Origin: Parus major
Lineage: Eukaryota; Chordata; Aves; Passeriformes; Paridae
Reading direction: 5' to 3'
Length of the DNA: 64,000 nt
Assembly (NCBI RefSeq): GCF_001522545.3
Contig: NC_031769.1
Coordinates: 21,971,419-22,035,418, forward strand
Shown here: positions 1 through 13,113 of the stretch, piece by piece
How positions within the stretch are numbered: position 1 is the first letter of the stretch
Layout: every line of letters begins with the position of its first letter
Translations under genes and position numbers: made by a program
Notes under the pieces: generated by a model
What the model was told of the DNA's origin: nothing
Seen by the model: only the letters and a program-made list of their open reading frames with translations
The model's database searches: none

Positions 1-608
1 GACAGGTGAGTATGTCAGATGGATGTTTGTCATGGTATTATGACATTTGCAGCTTTGAGACTTTTCCATCTTCTCCTTCATGGCCGGCAGAGGCTATCCC
101 AGTAATAACCTGCATAAACTTTTAATGGAATTCAGCTTCTATGTACTCGCTGATCTCATGCTGATCACAGGCCAGTGCTCTCTACAGTCTACTGTTTTCC
201 AATTTTCTTTGCATGTTTCTACTCATTATTCTATAGACCATTAGTTTCAGGAGTACAAAGTTAACTTGTGGTCCGGTATTCCAGGGCAGTGGAAGGTAAG
301 AAATAGGAGAAGATGAAAAAAATGTTGTTTACTTAAGTAACTATTATTGTAGTGCTTAAAATACTTTGTTTCTTGTTTCTCCTTCTATTGGTGACGTACT
401 GCGAGACAAAATTAATTAGCACTTACTTAAGGAGAAAATATAATATGAAACTTAGAGCCAAAGATTTGCTTCCAGAGGTGTTAATAGATTTTGAGGTCTC
501 ATAAAATTATATGATGCTGATTTTTTCCTTCTGTTGTTTTTTTTCCTTTTTCTTCTCTTTCCTTTTTTTTCCCTAAAGAAATCACTGTAGGTTTGGTGTC
601 TTTGAAGT
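1..608 (+). other. Upstream of STEAP2 start: intron and short 5'UTR
   Basis: No coding sequence is seen. Bases 1-5 followed by gtgagt at 6-11 look like a splice donor, so an upstream noncoding STEAP2 exon may end at base 5. A strong polypyrimidine tract at about 515-573 leads to the acceptor at 577-578, and the 5'UTR of the first coding exon is 579-608. Confidence 0.5.
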
Positions 609-1100
609 ATGGAATCAATCTCTATGATGGGGAGTCCCAAGAACCTCAATGAAACTTTTCTACCAAATGTTGCAAATGGCATCAAGGATGCCACTAAGGT
701 CACAATAGGCATCATTGGAAGTGGAGACTTCGCTAAGTCATTGACAATCAGACTTATCAGATGTGGGTACCACGTGGTCGTAGGGAGCAGAAACCCTAAA
801 CACGCTGCTGACTTTTTTCCCCATGTGGTTGATGTCACTCACCATGAAGATGCAGTAGCTAAAACAAACATCATTTTTGTAGCCATACACAGAGAGCATT
901 ACATCTCTTTGTGGGATCTCAAACATTTACTTGCTGGTAAAATTCTGATTGATGTCAGCAATAATACAAGAGTAGACCAATATCCAGACTCCAATGCAGA
1001 GTATTTGGCATCACTTTTTCCTGATTCCCTAATTGTCAAAGGATTCAATGTCATTTCAGCTTGGTCACTGCAGTTAGGACCAAAGGATGCCAGCAGACAG
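609..1100 (+). CDS. STEAP2: STEAP2 coding exon 1 (residues 1-164)
   Basis: Carries the start codon and most of the NADPH-binding domain. The exon probably begins at 579, after a long T/C tract and an AG at 577-578, leaving about 30 bases of 5'UTR. It ends GCCAGCAGACAG before gtaaat. Reading past 1100 gives residues unrelated to the family, so the donor at 1101 is real. Confidence 0.95.
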
Positions 1101-4100
1101 GTAAATGTTTTTATTATATTAATTTAACTTATTTGTAAAATGAAAGTGACAGGAACTGAATGTAACAGCCAGAACTCAGGAGATGTAAATTCCCTGACTT
1201 AACATCCCTAAAATGTTGGACCTTTAGCTTAAATTTTAGTAGCCAATAAAACCTTCAGAGTTTAGTTCATCCCACTGTAAGACAAATAAATTAAGTGGTC
1301 CAGTTTTTTCCCCTTATTGGCTGTTTTTCTTTAAAGATTGCAAAGAAAATGTGGACACTACCTTAGAATAAACACCACTCACCTTTCAGTGACTACAGAC
1401 AGAGGAGAGGAGTTTAATGTTGTGTCTTAATGTTTCCCTTGGGACATAAGTTGATGTGTTTCCCTATGCTTTATACAAGGGTGGAGACAGTCTTTCCTGA
1501 TGCATTTTAGTGGCAGAATTGGGGTGAACTATTGAACTATTGAAAGAGATGCACAGAAATCTCAGGTCCCAATCACAGAGCTCAAGAATCAGCTGTTCTA
1601 AAAATGGATGTGTTCAATGTAGCAGCACGGTAATTAAAATAAATTTTCTAGCTTTTAGAGTGCCCCAAAATCATAAATATGAGGGAACAGAAGGAAACAC
1701 ATACGTTTCTAAGTGATCATTCATTTAAACCAGCACTGCCTGTGAACATCATGTTCAAAGTCCTTCCCAGTATGTTCTGCAAATCTATCCTGCATACAGA
1801 AAATGCACCTTCATGGTTTTCATGTTTTGCTGAAGTGATATAAAGGATTTAAGCCTGTGCAAGCATCCAGTCCTTCATAGCTTTATGAAATCTGAGAAAT
1901 ACATAAGAAATAACTAACGTAACATGACTTCTGGAGACTAAATTGAGTCTTCTGGCACTTCAGGTAGATTTAAATGGAATGGAATTTATATGGAATTAGC
2001 ATAATTTTAAAAATAACTTCACCATACTTCTTTCATCCCCTTTCAGAATAGCACTATACTAAAAGTAATTCACTTCAGTCAAAACAGATTATATGTCCTT
2101 CACTGCAGATGATTAGCAAATAGTGTTGGACAAACTATAGCCCATTGTAAATTTTAACAGAACCTTGAAGTACTTTATAGCCATACACTTCTTTCACTGT
2201 ATGATAAGCTGGCCTTTAGAATAAGTTCTTATTTGGCTGCTAGTTTTTGTCTTTTCTGTTGAATGCTCAAATGTGAAATCTGTGCAAATCTGGGTTATGA
2301 AATTAAGCTGAAATTGTTACCCATGGAGAGAGATTACAGTGTTTGCTGCTTCTCATTCTGTGTATGCTATAGTTCTTTAAAGGTCATCATTCAAGATTCT
2401 TGTGTTTTTGAGGGATTTGGGATTTTCTGAAATGCTTTTAGCTGTTGCTGGAGTTAATCCAGTCCTGTAGACATTTCAGTATGCCAGGTTTCAGTGTAAA
2501 GATTACCAAGACAGCTCCTGTTACTAAATCCTAGAAAAAGCCAATTTTTTTTTGATTACTCTGTTGATAAATCAATGTGCATATTTGCACTTTGGCTAGA
2601 TTTTTATGTGATTTTATTGTCATATTGATGATATAAGCTTGGATAAAGGATATAGTTTTAGTGGTTGTGTCATAGTTTTGATTTGGAAGCCCTTAAGGTT
2701 TTCGATGGGTTTTGCTGGTTTTTTGTTTAACTTTGAGTGTCTTTCTGTGACTACAGATAATTCCCTTGACTTTCCCAACAGGTCTATATATGCAGTAACA
2801 ATGTTCAGGCTCGCCATCAAGTTATTGAGCTTGCCCGTCAGCTCGGTTTCATTCCTATTGATTTGGGGGCATTGTCATCTTCAAGGGAGATTGAAAACCT
2901 GCCTCTGCGACTGTTCACCCTGTGGAAGGGGCCTGTAGTGATTGCCATCAGTCTGGCAACATTTTTCTTCATCTATTCTTTTGTCAGAGATATCATCCAT
3001 CCGTACATGAGAAATCAGCAGAGTGACTTTTACAAGATTCCCATTGAGATTGTGAACAAGACACTGCCAATTGTTGCTATCACTTTGCTTTCTCTAGTAT
3101 ATTTATCAGGACTTATTGCAGCTGCTTATCAGCTTTACTATGGCACGAAGTATCGGCGATTTCCTCCTTGGCTGGACAACTGGCTCCAGTGTCGAAAGCA
3201 GCTTGGACTGCTGAGTTTTTTCTTTGCAACAGTGCACGTGGTGTACAGCCTCTGCTTGCCTATGAGGAGATCGGAGCGCTACTTGTTCCTCAACATGGCA
3301 TATCAACAAGTAAGGCAATCTTCAGTTCAAAGAATGCCTTGGCTGGGTACATAAAGCTCCTGAATGCAATTATTGGGTTTTTCTTAATCTGGTCTACTGC
3401 TTTTGGCACAAAATGTTATGGGTTATCTTATGCATAGGTTGTGCCAATTAAGAAATATCTGTGCGTTTTGCTGACCTTGTGGGTCAATCTGCAGTCAAGT
3501 TTGTGTGATAAGGGGAATCAAGGACATGTCCTACTGAAATTCCTGATAGCAATATACACAAGAAGAATGTAGGGTAAGAGCAACAGCAGGAAAATTCTGA
3601 GCTATGTTCTTTTCTATGTATACTTAAAACATGGGGGAAAGTATGTATATCTTAAGTGCATTTACAAATATTAAAAGTGTAAGGGTAGATACTGTAATCT
3701 TGCTAACAGATACTTCTGTGTTCCAAAAAGAAGATGCTGATATTTTTCAACATTTTGGACCAATGCTAAAAATATGTTATTCTCTTCAAATTCTGTGGAT
3801 ATCATCAGTTGCAGGCAATAGAAATTGACTCAGTTTCCAGGAAGAATTGATCTTGCATAACCCTGTAGCATTCTCCTACAAATTTGTCATCCTCTAGAAG
3901 AGGGTCTGATATTGCTGTCTGTCAGTGAGACCACTTATTGTAACCTTTGAAGAGGCAGAAAAGCAGCATTGCAGAAAAATGGCATCGTCATTCACCACAT
4001 AAAATCTGTAGGAAAGAGTTGTGATAAAACAGAAAGAAAAAACAAATAAGGAAATAAAATGAAATGTAACAAATTAACAGGGAGTGTCACAAACTCTGAA

Positions 4101-7100
4101 AGAGCTCGCATCAAAAACTGAACTTGGGAGAAAGGAAGGGCAGAACTGTAACAGGCAGCAAGAAACAGTAATTCACACTTAAAATTAGTAATACTAAAAG
4201 ATTCATTGGTACTTTTACTAAGAAATTATCTTCGTTCTGATGATACTGTAAAACTCTAACTTGCTAATATTTGCTAAAGGTGCACCTTTTTCAAGACACA
4301 TCATATTGCAATGGTTCAGCTGGAAGTGAAAAAAAAAATTGAATATCTAACTTTCTTAGTTGTTTGTTTTTTCTGGTAAAGCTCTCCAGTGAGAACCATA
4401 TTGGAAAAATGTGATGCCAATAGTAAAAGACAGAAACAAGCTTGGACTCAGCATAGAAAAGCTGAAGGAAATGATACTAAACTACTTTTAAATGTAACAG
4501 ACAAAAAGAAATTGCAGGTTTATCTAACTTACATTACAGAATTTAAGTTTACTGAGTCTGAAGAACACAGCTCCTTTTTTACAGTGTATAAGAATGTGCA
4601 GAATTATCTGATTTTATAACAATATTGTTGTAAATGGTATATAATGTTACATTTTCTTTTAGCATGTCATCTAAATTTCCTTGTTGAACATATTTTTAAT
4701 CTAGCAAGAGCCAATACCAGAAGTAAGGAAATAGCTGATTTTTTTCCAAGGAATGAGGAAACCTCTGAAACATTTGACCCCATTTTATAGTTGTCCTATG
4801 ACTGTGAACTTTTAAGTCAGCAAAATAACTTCTGTTGGTATTTTTAATATTCTTTAGAATAAAGTTCTTCCATTCTACTCTTTCATCAGGTTCATGCAAA
4901 TGTTGAAAATTCTTGGAATGAGGAAGAAGTGTGGCGAATTGAAATGTATATCTCTTTTGGAATAATGAGTCTTGGATTGCTTTCTTTGCTGGCAGTAACT
5001 TCCATCCCTTCAGTAAACAGTGCCTTAAACTGGAGGGAGTTCAGTTTTATTCAGGTATGTTAGTTTTTTAATAAGGGAGTTTTGGTGCTAACAAGAATTC
5101 TTTAATCACAATCATTAACAAAAGCTTGTTGCAATGTGACGAGCCTTTTTTCCCTTTGTCTCTGGGAATTCAATAAAAACAGAAATTACTCAGCAAATAT
5201 GTTACTATGAAGGTACAATAAGCATTTCATGAGTGTTAGAACAGGACTTCTTGTTTTAAACTTCTTGATCTTAAATAACCAACATAGCTATGGCCAAATA
5301 GTTACTAATATTTTCCTTTTCTTTTCTTAGAATGTCTTGCTAAATTCAAATTAGACAAATTTGGACAAACCTCCTAAATGCATTGATACTGAATAGATAC
5401 TTGTATAGGTAGATTCACACAGCTATTAAAATTGAAGACTTAATTTGCCCTGCAGGATTTTTATTACACAGCCCTCTGACAGCCATGGTGCCACTGAATA
5501 AGTTTTTCTTCCTGTCTGCTGTGGGACTTGACACAGCTCTCAACTGCGTTATTCCCATTAGCTGAAAATACCCACTAGTAAAATATGGAGCTTTCTTATT
5601 AACATCAGAGGCTTTTCAAGCCCTGGCACAACATATGCTGCCTTCCATCCTCAGGTAAATACCTAGAACATGCAGATCTAACCAGTATAAAATACTGAGA
5701 AATACAGGCTTTAATGAACAGCTCAATGCTTGCTCCTACACATAATTGCCAGTAGTTTTAGGAAGCAGTCAGGTATAAGAAATTTTACTAGCATTCAGGT
5801 GAAAATTCCTCTGTGTGCACAGTTTTGGGGTTTGTTACATTTTGTTTTCTGACTTTGGCTTTAGTATTGTAGTCTTAGCTCAGTCTTTTCTGATTAACAT
5901 TTTTTTTTCAGCTTAGCCTAATAATGCTGAATTCTGAGTCCTGTTCACTTCAGAATGTGGTCACTGACTTTAAAGTTGAGGGCTTGGGTTGCGCTTCATA
6001 ATTTTCAGACATTTTAAAGAGAGTGTTGCAGAACACTTACATGGCTGTAGTTATTTGAGGACTGTCTGTAATGTCTTCCCTTCCCTTATGATTTCCATTG
6101 CTGGAAAACTGCAGGTAGACCTACAGAAAGTTTGCTGAAATGTTTTTAAAAGTGGAGTTACCCTGACAGAACTGTTTATTCATGGTCATAGCTTTGAGCC
6201 TTCAGAGAGACTAAATACTCAAGTGTATTGTTACAACATCTCTGCCATCTGGAGTTCTCTGTGTGGGGACAATAGTGCTGCTGTTGGATGATATAAACCT
6301 TCAGTGCAAGAGGGAAAAATATGTGTTCACTAGTGAGTGACATGATGTCTTTATCCAGTAATAACTTCCAGCCACAAACACAGCATTTTTGTCTTATTTT
6401 TACTTACTCATATTTCCAAATTTTAGGCTTGTGTGACTGAGTCAAAACCCACACAATAATCACTGCATATTTACTGCAGTTATTTCCACTGTAAATTAAG
6501 TAAAAATATTTCCAAATATAAATACTTAAGAACTTTAATATCCCATCTGTCAGTATTTTGAGGAATTTGGGAATAAGTTGTTTGCTCTGGATGTATGTTA
6601 ACTGCATTATGAGCACCAGATAACTGATATTGGTAATGAACTATGATCATTTGCAACTCTTAGCCACAAAAGTATTGAACTACTAAAAATTTCCTTAAAG
6701 TTAATGAACATTTAGTTTGGTATTAATTCTCAGGATGTAAATTATTTTTCATCTGGTTACCTGTCAAAAAAGTCTTCTTGCTTCAATCAGAAAACAGACT
6801 TTCAGTGATTGCTTACTAGAGCTGTATTTCTGTATAAGTTTCACTGTCCCCAGTATGCAAGGAGTACAGGTTAAACATTATAATACTTACTCTTTTATAT
6901 TTTTCTTCTACTGAAGTGCAGTGCAATGAAGGAAAATTGAACTTAAATTTCTCATTCTTCTTTGAGTCACGAGACAAACAATGGAACTACTAACCTGTCA
7001 TCCCATTGCTGCTTTTCTTTTCAGCTGGGAAAAGCAGTATGTCTCTAGCTTTAGTCCTGAATCTCAGATGATTAGCCACAATAGCTGCTGAACTTGTTTC

Positions 7101-10100
7101 ACATCTGACAGACAAGGAATCAGGCACTTACCACACTCAGACAGTGTCCCAGCTCAGCACTTCACACTGCAAACAACACATTCTTGCTTGCCATCTTACT
7201 AAATAGTTTCATCAAAATAAGAGTCTGGCTTCTTCTAAATAGTTTTACCGCTACAACACACTCAGTCTTGAGTCCTACTAGGAAAATTTGAGGTTATTAA
7301 AATGTACAGTATAGACTAGCCTTATCCCAGTAGATCAAGCCCTAATCTCCCCAACCTATGGCAATTCAAACAGTCTTTGAACACAGTCTTCCTAATATAC
7401 TCTAAAGAAACACCAGTTGTCAATATGTTTACACAGAAGTCATTGCTGTTGCTGGTATCCCAAATTATTTTGGAGATGCCTCCATCTTGCCTAGCCTGGT
7501 TTCAATCACAGGTGTCAGCAGGCCCAAAAGTTCCAGCATCCTTCACCAAGGGAAAAGGACTTGGAGGGGACAAGCAGTGCAGGCAGCGCTCCTTCGCTCA
7601 TAGTATGCATATGAACAAAGTGAGATGTGAAAAGGTTTTAATAGTGCTAAAGGAAATTACTGTGTCAGTCCTAGAAGAAGCTAAGAGACCAGCAGAAAAC
7701 AGGAATTGCTACAGTACAGAGCTGACCACTGTACAAAATGAAGGTCTGATTACTTCATTATTATTTGGAGAGAAACACTCATAATATTCAGATAGAGGAA
7801 ACCACAGAATGAGACAGTGATGAAGAATTTTCTCAGTTGGAGATCCTAGATGATTGAAACTTAGTGAGAAAGTTTGCAGTCACCTTAACATAATTTAGAG
7901 CTTAAGTTTACTGAGAAAAGCAGCAGGGAAGAAAGCTGTGGCTGATAAACTAATGCAGCAGTTTTCTTAAATGCCACTTCAGTATTATTATTTTTCTCAT
8001 CTAAATATATTTGGATAAGGAGCAAAGGAAGACATGGGCAAGAAACACAAAAGAATTGGTATTTTGTCAGAGCAGGCAGAATAAACAGCTTAAACCAAAA
8101 TACTGTAAAAAGAATGAAAGACATTTATTGAAACCAGTGCTTGAGTGTTCACATAAAGTACAAGGAAATAGAGAATGTTGTCAGCAGGCTATGCCTTCAG
8201 TTTAGTGAGTAAACTGTAAATATATGATGTAAACATAAATGAATGCTGCTTTTGTTTTTCAGTCTAAGACTTCAAGTCCAGAACCCATCCTTTATAGTGG
8301 CAATAGACAGAGCAGACTTGTGTTGAAGGCTGAGCATCATGTTTTTTAGCAAAAAAACAACACAGATCTGCCATTTGAGTGGTAGGAAGCTGACTTTTTT
8401 GTTGATATTCCTTTTCTCTGCTAGCACAGTCCTAAAGCTTTTAGGAGGTAGCATGAGTAAAATATTTCTCATGTATACACTTTGAGGAAAGGCTGCCCTG
8501 CCTTGGTTCTCCCACAAGAATAGGATATCTTTTCCCCACAGTAAAGATGACTGAGGTCTGAGTATTCAGCGAGTTTATGGATAAGATTCCAGTCAGGAGT
8601 TACTACACAGTTTTTAAGTTTAGCAATAGCCTGTTACACAGAGAATCTGAAGTATATCTTGCATAGATGTAGAATTTAGAAAATATCTTTTATATATAAA
8701 TTATATCAATTGCTTGGAACTACTCGACCATTGCAAATGTAGAAATTCCTGAAGCAGATTTGCCCCACAGCACATTATTGTCTTAAATGCATACACCTTG
8801 TTGGTAACATTTTAGGGGTTTTTCTCCTTCATCTTTCCCGCTCCTCTGACGTGTTAGTTCCTTTCTCAAACAATACCCGTTTGTCCAGTTTATCAGTAGC
8901 CTTGCCTGGGAATCTCCTGTATTGGCTAAAAGCTGACTTTGATCAGGAAGGAAAAGAAACGAAACAGGGAGGACTTAGAGAAAAGCTAAAAGATTTGAGA
9001 GTCCATAGGAAATGTGCTAATCTATTACTCAGCTTCCAGGAAACACAGTATTAGGGAAGATAAGGAAGCAAAGCAGCCAAAGATATTCTTCCACTTTCCG
9101 CGGCAGCCATCCTAAAGCCCAGGCAGAGGCATGCCGAGAAATAGAACTGATGTTGCTGCTCACTGCACTGTTCAATGTCAGTTTACCAGTGAAGAAACAG
9201 TATTGCTTCTTGCTGCTTTCAGAAGTCCTCTGCTCTTAAAGGAATTAACATCTGGAGCCTGGTAATGGTAATTAAGTGCCCAGCTGAAGAACATAGCATT
9301 AGTAGCTGACAGAAGCTATAGCAATGTCTTTGTTAGTTTTTTGGATGTGTGGTTGAAATTGTGCAGTACACACTAGCACATGCTCTACCAACACTTCAGA
9401 GAAGCATATGGCAGCTCTTCACAGGGCAAAAAAAGAGAATGTAATAAAAGTGCATCTTATATTTTTCTTGTCTTTTTGCTGTTAGTTTAAAGTATACTGA
9501 TGTACTTCTAAATTTCTATTTTGACCATTGGATAGAGAGAAATATATAGATGTCTCAAAACTAGTGCTTGCAAATGGAATTAAAATAAGCACTAAAATAA
9601 AAATAATTGGAAATGACTGTATCATATTTCCCGTCTGTTTCTTTTTTCAAGAATTGTTGTATTTCTCATCAGTAATCCTGAAGAAGAAATGAGGGATATG
9701 ATTCACTTGTGCCCTTCTCCCTGCTAGCAGTGAACAATGAGTTCAGGTCATACCACAAAAATCTCCAATAACATATTGAAACATCAGGTTTGATTGTATT
9801 GTTTGGTGTTCAAATTTCTTACCAGAAGTTCTGTTCAGATACTGCATATGCCATTTTCATATCCTCAAGTGTTTGTCTAAATGTTCTGTTTACTATGGGA
9901 TATTTTGGGAGCAAATTGTTTTTTAAGAAAAAGTATGCAGCATATCTAAAGATTCACAAAATGGCTCTGAAACCACTGGCAAAAAGATAGATAAATATTG
10001 GAAAGTCAAAAACATGTACCAATCCCAAGAAATCAACAGAAATATTTTCCTTTTATACCATTTTACCTGTGAATCCTTGCAACTAGTATTAGCTCAGACA

Positions 10101-11491
10101 TTCTTCTTGCCTTAGAGACTGCTAAATCTTGAAGTAGAAGGAATTAATTCTTTCACTGTGTGTTATAGACCCTTAGGCTGCATTTTTCTTTGCTTGTCTG
10201 TTTGCTGGAATTAGACCATACCTTGGTAGCCAGTTACCTTTCTTAATGCTCGTTCTCTGTTTCAATGATTTTCTGCAAATGTTTCCCAGCCAAGTTAATC
10301 ATTACATCAGTTTTGGGCAGAATCAGTTTTTCATTTGATTACCACCAGAAGTCAAAGCATAGTAGTCTTATTTAATCATGGTTTGGGAAAGTTAGCAATG
10401 CGTTGTCAAAACTACAAAGCATTACAGCTACAGGGCCCTTAAAAAGGCAGATTCTCAGAAGTGGTGAGTGACCCCTATTAGCATCACCACCTGCAAGCTC
10501 TAGATTTATGTGCTGAGAGATTCTTCCTCTGCAAGCTGCTGTGGGAATCTTCTCTTTCACCTTTTATCCAGCACTGCCTGTTTATGGTAAACTGCAGCAC
10601 TGCTTTGTGCTATTATGCCCAAGCCCTGCAGTTCAGATATTAACCAGTCAGCAACAACTGATGGAGAAGGTAAGGGCTGGTTTATGCTAACATCAGAAAA
10701 GTGGATGTAGGCCTTTGTGGGGCAGAAGTAAGCTGCACATCTCAGAGTGATAAAAATATGCGAGTTTAGGCCCAAATATTTTCCAACACAATTGCATTGT
10801 TCTGTAATAAGGAACCTTGGAAGTGATCTAGCCTCACAGTTAAGAAATAAGAAACTTAATTTCCAATCACAATGGATGTTGTTCTAGTAACTATACTGGA
10901 TTTGTTCCTTATTGGCATCTCTAATCTGAAGTTGGCTTCCATTACTTAGAATTTGGGCAGGCATGGTTTCAGCTGTGACTAAGGCCTGTAGATGTTACCA
11001 GAGATACTCTGTAAATCAGTGTTCAGTTCTGTAATTTCAGAATGTGAACTTAAAACCATATATTGCTAATTTAATGTAGTGAATAGGTAAGAGATTTTAA
11101 CTTGATATCTAATAGAAATGTTAAAACAGTGCAAACAATGTATTAGAGATGTCAGGTGAAGAACCAAATGCTATTATCTTCTTTTTCCTGTTTTCTCTTT
11201 CTTCAGTCTACACTTGGATACATTGCTCTGCTTATAAGTACTTTCCATGTACTGATTTATGGATGGAAGAGAGCTTTTGAAGAAGAGTATTACAGATTTT
11301 ATACACCACCAAATTTTGTTCTTGCCCTTGTTCTGCCTTGTATTGTAATTCTTGGCAAGATTGTGTTACTTTTGCCATGTGTAAGTAGGAAACTGAGGAG
11401 AATTCGAAGAGGATGGGAGAAAAGCCATGTTATAGAAGAAGTAAGCGGATCTGTTCCTCATCTCTCCCCAGAAAGGATAACTGTAATGTGA
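609..11491 (+). CDS. STEAP2: STEAP2 metalloreductase, whole coding span (4 coding exons)
   Basis: Coding exons 609-1100, 2782-3309, 4890-5054 and 11207-11491 join in phase 0 at every junction to give 489 residues, against about 490 in human STEAP2, and the translation follows the mammalian protein almost residue for residue. Residues 33-160 form the cytosolic NADPH-binding oxidoreductase domain: the dinucleotide loop GSGDFA is at 37-42 and SRN at 60-62. Six membrane helices follow, with heme-ligand histidines at 316 (TVHVVYSL) and 409 ([10 protein letters not shown]), the positions known for the family. From family knowledge, STEAP2 passes electrons from NADPH through FAD and one heme b to reduce Fe(III) and Cu(II) at plasma and endosomal membranes. 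The ATG has A at -3 and G at +4. No frameshift or stop is seen. STEAP4 and STEAP3 are less likely because the N-terminus MESISMM is STEAP2-specific. Confidence 0.97.
1101..2781 (+). other. STEAP2 intron after coding exon 1
   Basis: An AT-rich intron of 1,681 bases with gtaaat donor and cag acceptor. I recognise no repeat or RNA gene. Short open frames overlapping 2620-2938 are intronic lead-in or shadow frames of exon 2. Confidence 0.85.
2782..3309 (+). CDS. STEAP2: STEAP2 coding exon 2 (residues 165-340)
   Basis: Acceptor tttcccaacag at 2771-2781, donor gtaagg at 3310. It encodes the end of the reductase domain (VYICSNN onward), membrane helices 1 and 2, the basic loop [11 protein letters not shown] and the first part of helix 3 with heme ligand His316. 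Both phases are 0. The conserved stretch [18 protein letters not shown] ends the exon. Confidence 0.96.
3310..4889 (+). other. STEAP2 intron after coding exon 2
   Basis: A 1,580-base intron. The open frames at 3631-3828 and 4389-4619 have AT-rich random composition and no family match. Nothing else is seen. Confidence 0.85.
4890..5054 (+). CDS. STEAP2: STEAP2 coding exon 3 (residues 341-395)
   Basis: Acceptor tttcatcag just before 4890, donor gtatgt at 5055. The 55 codons run from [20 protein letters not shown] to [10 protein letters not shown] and include membrane helix 4 ([16 protein letters not shown]). It is phase 0 on both sides and matches the family. Confidence 0.96.
5055..11206 (+). 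other. STEAP2 last intron (6.2 kb)
   Basis: The longest STEAP2 intron, between phase-0 exons. It holds one open frame of 135 codons (7377-7784) with no recognisable family, and several shorter ones. I see no clear CR1, LTR or RNA gene in it. Confidence 0.8.
11207..11491 (+). CDS. STEAP2: STEAP2 last coding exon (residues 396-489)
   Basis: Acceptor tctttcttcag ends at 11206 and the stop TGA is at 11489-11491. It encodes the last two membrane helices with heme ligand His409, the loop [13 protein letters not shown], and the cytosolic tail ending SPERITVM, the same kind of ending as the mammalian protein. Confidence 0.96.
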   Translation, partial: STLGYIALLISTFHVLIYGWKRAFEEEYYRFYTPPNFVLALVLPCIVILGKIVLLLPCVSRKLRRIRRGWEKSHVIEEVSGSVPHLSPERITVM

Positions 11492-11709
11492 TGTTATTTG
11501 TTAACACTGTTGTACATGTTTGGGCTTTGGGTTTTTTGTCATAAATTTGCATTTTTAGGAGTTTAGTTAAGTAGGAGTCTTTGTAAAGTCTCTTGCTTGA
11601 CATATAGTACAAGCTGTTAACCAAACTGTGAGAAGTTTATATCTAGAATACTACTTCTGATAGCTAGAAAAATATTTTTGTTTTGGATTACAGAGAGAGA
11701 TGATTATGA

Positions 11710-11715
11710 AATAAA
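11710..11715 (+). terminator. STEAP2: Proximal polyadenylation signal candidate for STEAP2
   Basis: AATAAA about 220 bases after the STEAP2 stop, in the sequence gaaataaaattg. It would give a short 3'UTR that excludes the CR1 insertion. Confidence 0.5.
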
Positions 11716-11942
11716 ATTGTCTTTAATGTTCCTTTTCACAATTATATCACAATAGTATTTTATTAGAACCAAGCTTTACAGATATTTTTTTTACTTGGAG
11801 CATATGTGTCAGAGTGCTGTTTATTAATATGACATTTTCTGGGCAGTGTTTCTTCTATTAAAACCACATTTCTGTGTTAGTAAATTCAAAATATAAAGCA
11901 AATTATTTAGGAAATAAATAATAATCAGGGTTTATTTGTAAT

Positions 11943-12735
11943 AATCACAGAATCACAGATGGTTTGAGTTGGAAGGGACCTTAAAGGTCAGTAAGTTCCA
12001 ATGCCCTTGTCATAGGCCTTGACACCTTTCACTAGACCAAATTGCTCAAAGCCCCATCCAGCCAGGCCTTGAACATTTCCAGGGATGGGGCATCCACAGC
12101 TTCTCTGGGCAGCCTGTTCCACTGCCTCACTACCCTCACAGAATCTTCTAATATCTAATCTAAACCTAAGTTTTTTCAGTTTGGAGCCATTCTCCTCATC
12201 CTGTCACTACATGCTCTTGTAAAAAGTCCCTCTCCATCTTTCATGAAGATTTTCTTCAGGTACTGGAAAGCTGCAATTAGGTCACCCCTAAGCCATCCCT
12301 TCCAGGCTGCACAAACCAAATTCTCTCTGCCTTTCCTCACAGGAGAGGTTCCCCAGCCCTCTGATCACCTCGGTGCCCTGCTCTGGGCTCGCTCCAACAG
12401 CTCNNNNNNNNNNNNNNNNNNNNNNNNNNNNNNNNNNNNNNNNNNNNNNNNNNNNNNNNNNNNNNNNNNNNNNNNNNNNNNNNNNNNNNNNNNNNNNNNN
12501 NNNCAGAGGGGCAGAATCCCCTCCCCTGCCCTGCTGCCCACGCTGCTTTTGGTGCAGCCCAGGACACCTTTGGCTTTCTGGGCTGTGAGTGCACATGGCC
12601 AGGTCATGTCCAGCCTCTCATCCACCAGCACCCCCAGGTCCTTCTGGGCAGGGCTGCTCCACATCCCTGCATCCCCCAGCCTGAGTGGGTACTGGGGTCA
12701 TCCCAGCCCAGGGGCAGCACTTGTACTCGGTCAAG
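11943..12735 (-). mobile_element. CR1 LINE 3' fragment, minus strand, interrupted by a gap
   Basis: The plus strand opens with the reverse complement of a CR1 3' end (aatcacagaatcacagat, then ggtttgagttggaagggacc), continues through the diagnostic stretch ggcatccacagcttctctgg, and ends near ttgtactcggtcaag. It is a 5'-truncated CR1 in antisense to STEAP2. The 100-N placeholder at 12404-12503 falls inside it, so its true length is unknown. Open frames here are CR1 remnants or shadows. Confidence 0.9.
12404..12503. other. Assembly gap (100 N)
   Basis: Exactly 100 N, the usual placeholder for unknown size, inside a GC-rich part of the CR1 fragment. Confidence 0.99.
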
Positions 12736-13081
12736 TGTATTGCATATGTACTGTATATTGATTTGTGTGTGGTTTTACACCATTCCATGATTTGAATATG
12801 CAAACCAAATTTCAGTTATGGTGTGATTGTACATCTTGTAAGCAAAGGGTATTGCACTAATACCCTATTCTTTTTTTTCAAAGCATTATGTAGGATTTTT
12901 AGACATTTGGCATCTCTTTCTTTTCATACATCATATAATTAAGATTCAAAACGGTGATACACATTTATAGAAAGATGTGTGCAAACTAGTTTTTGATTTT
13001 TCAATGATTTTGAAATATGAGGAAATATTTTAAAACAAAAAGAAGGCTGAGAATTCAGCAACAATAGAAGTTCATTTTCAC

Positions 13082-13113
13082 TGTGACGCTTCCAATATAT
13101 TGGAAGCATCACA
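13082..13113. repeat. 32-base palindrome in the probable STEAP2 3'UTR
   Basis: The core GCTTCCAATATATTGGAAGC (13088-13107) is a perfect 20-base palindrome, and the flanks TGTGA and TCACA extend it to 32 bases with one mismatched pair. Confidence 0.9.

Noticed and set aside
4389..4619. 76-codon Lys/Thr-rich frame before STEAP2 exon 3
   Set aside because: Intronic, AT-rich, no homology seen.
7377..7784. 135-codon open frame in the STEAP2 intron
   Set aside because: No recognisable domain, no promoter or poly(A) context, and composition like surrounding intron. Chance frames of this size occur in 64 kb.
12243..12761. Overlapping open frames on both strands around the 100-N gap
   Set aside because: They lie in a CR1 fragment and are lengthened by N.
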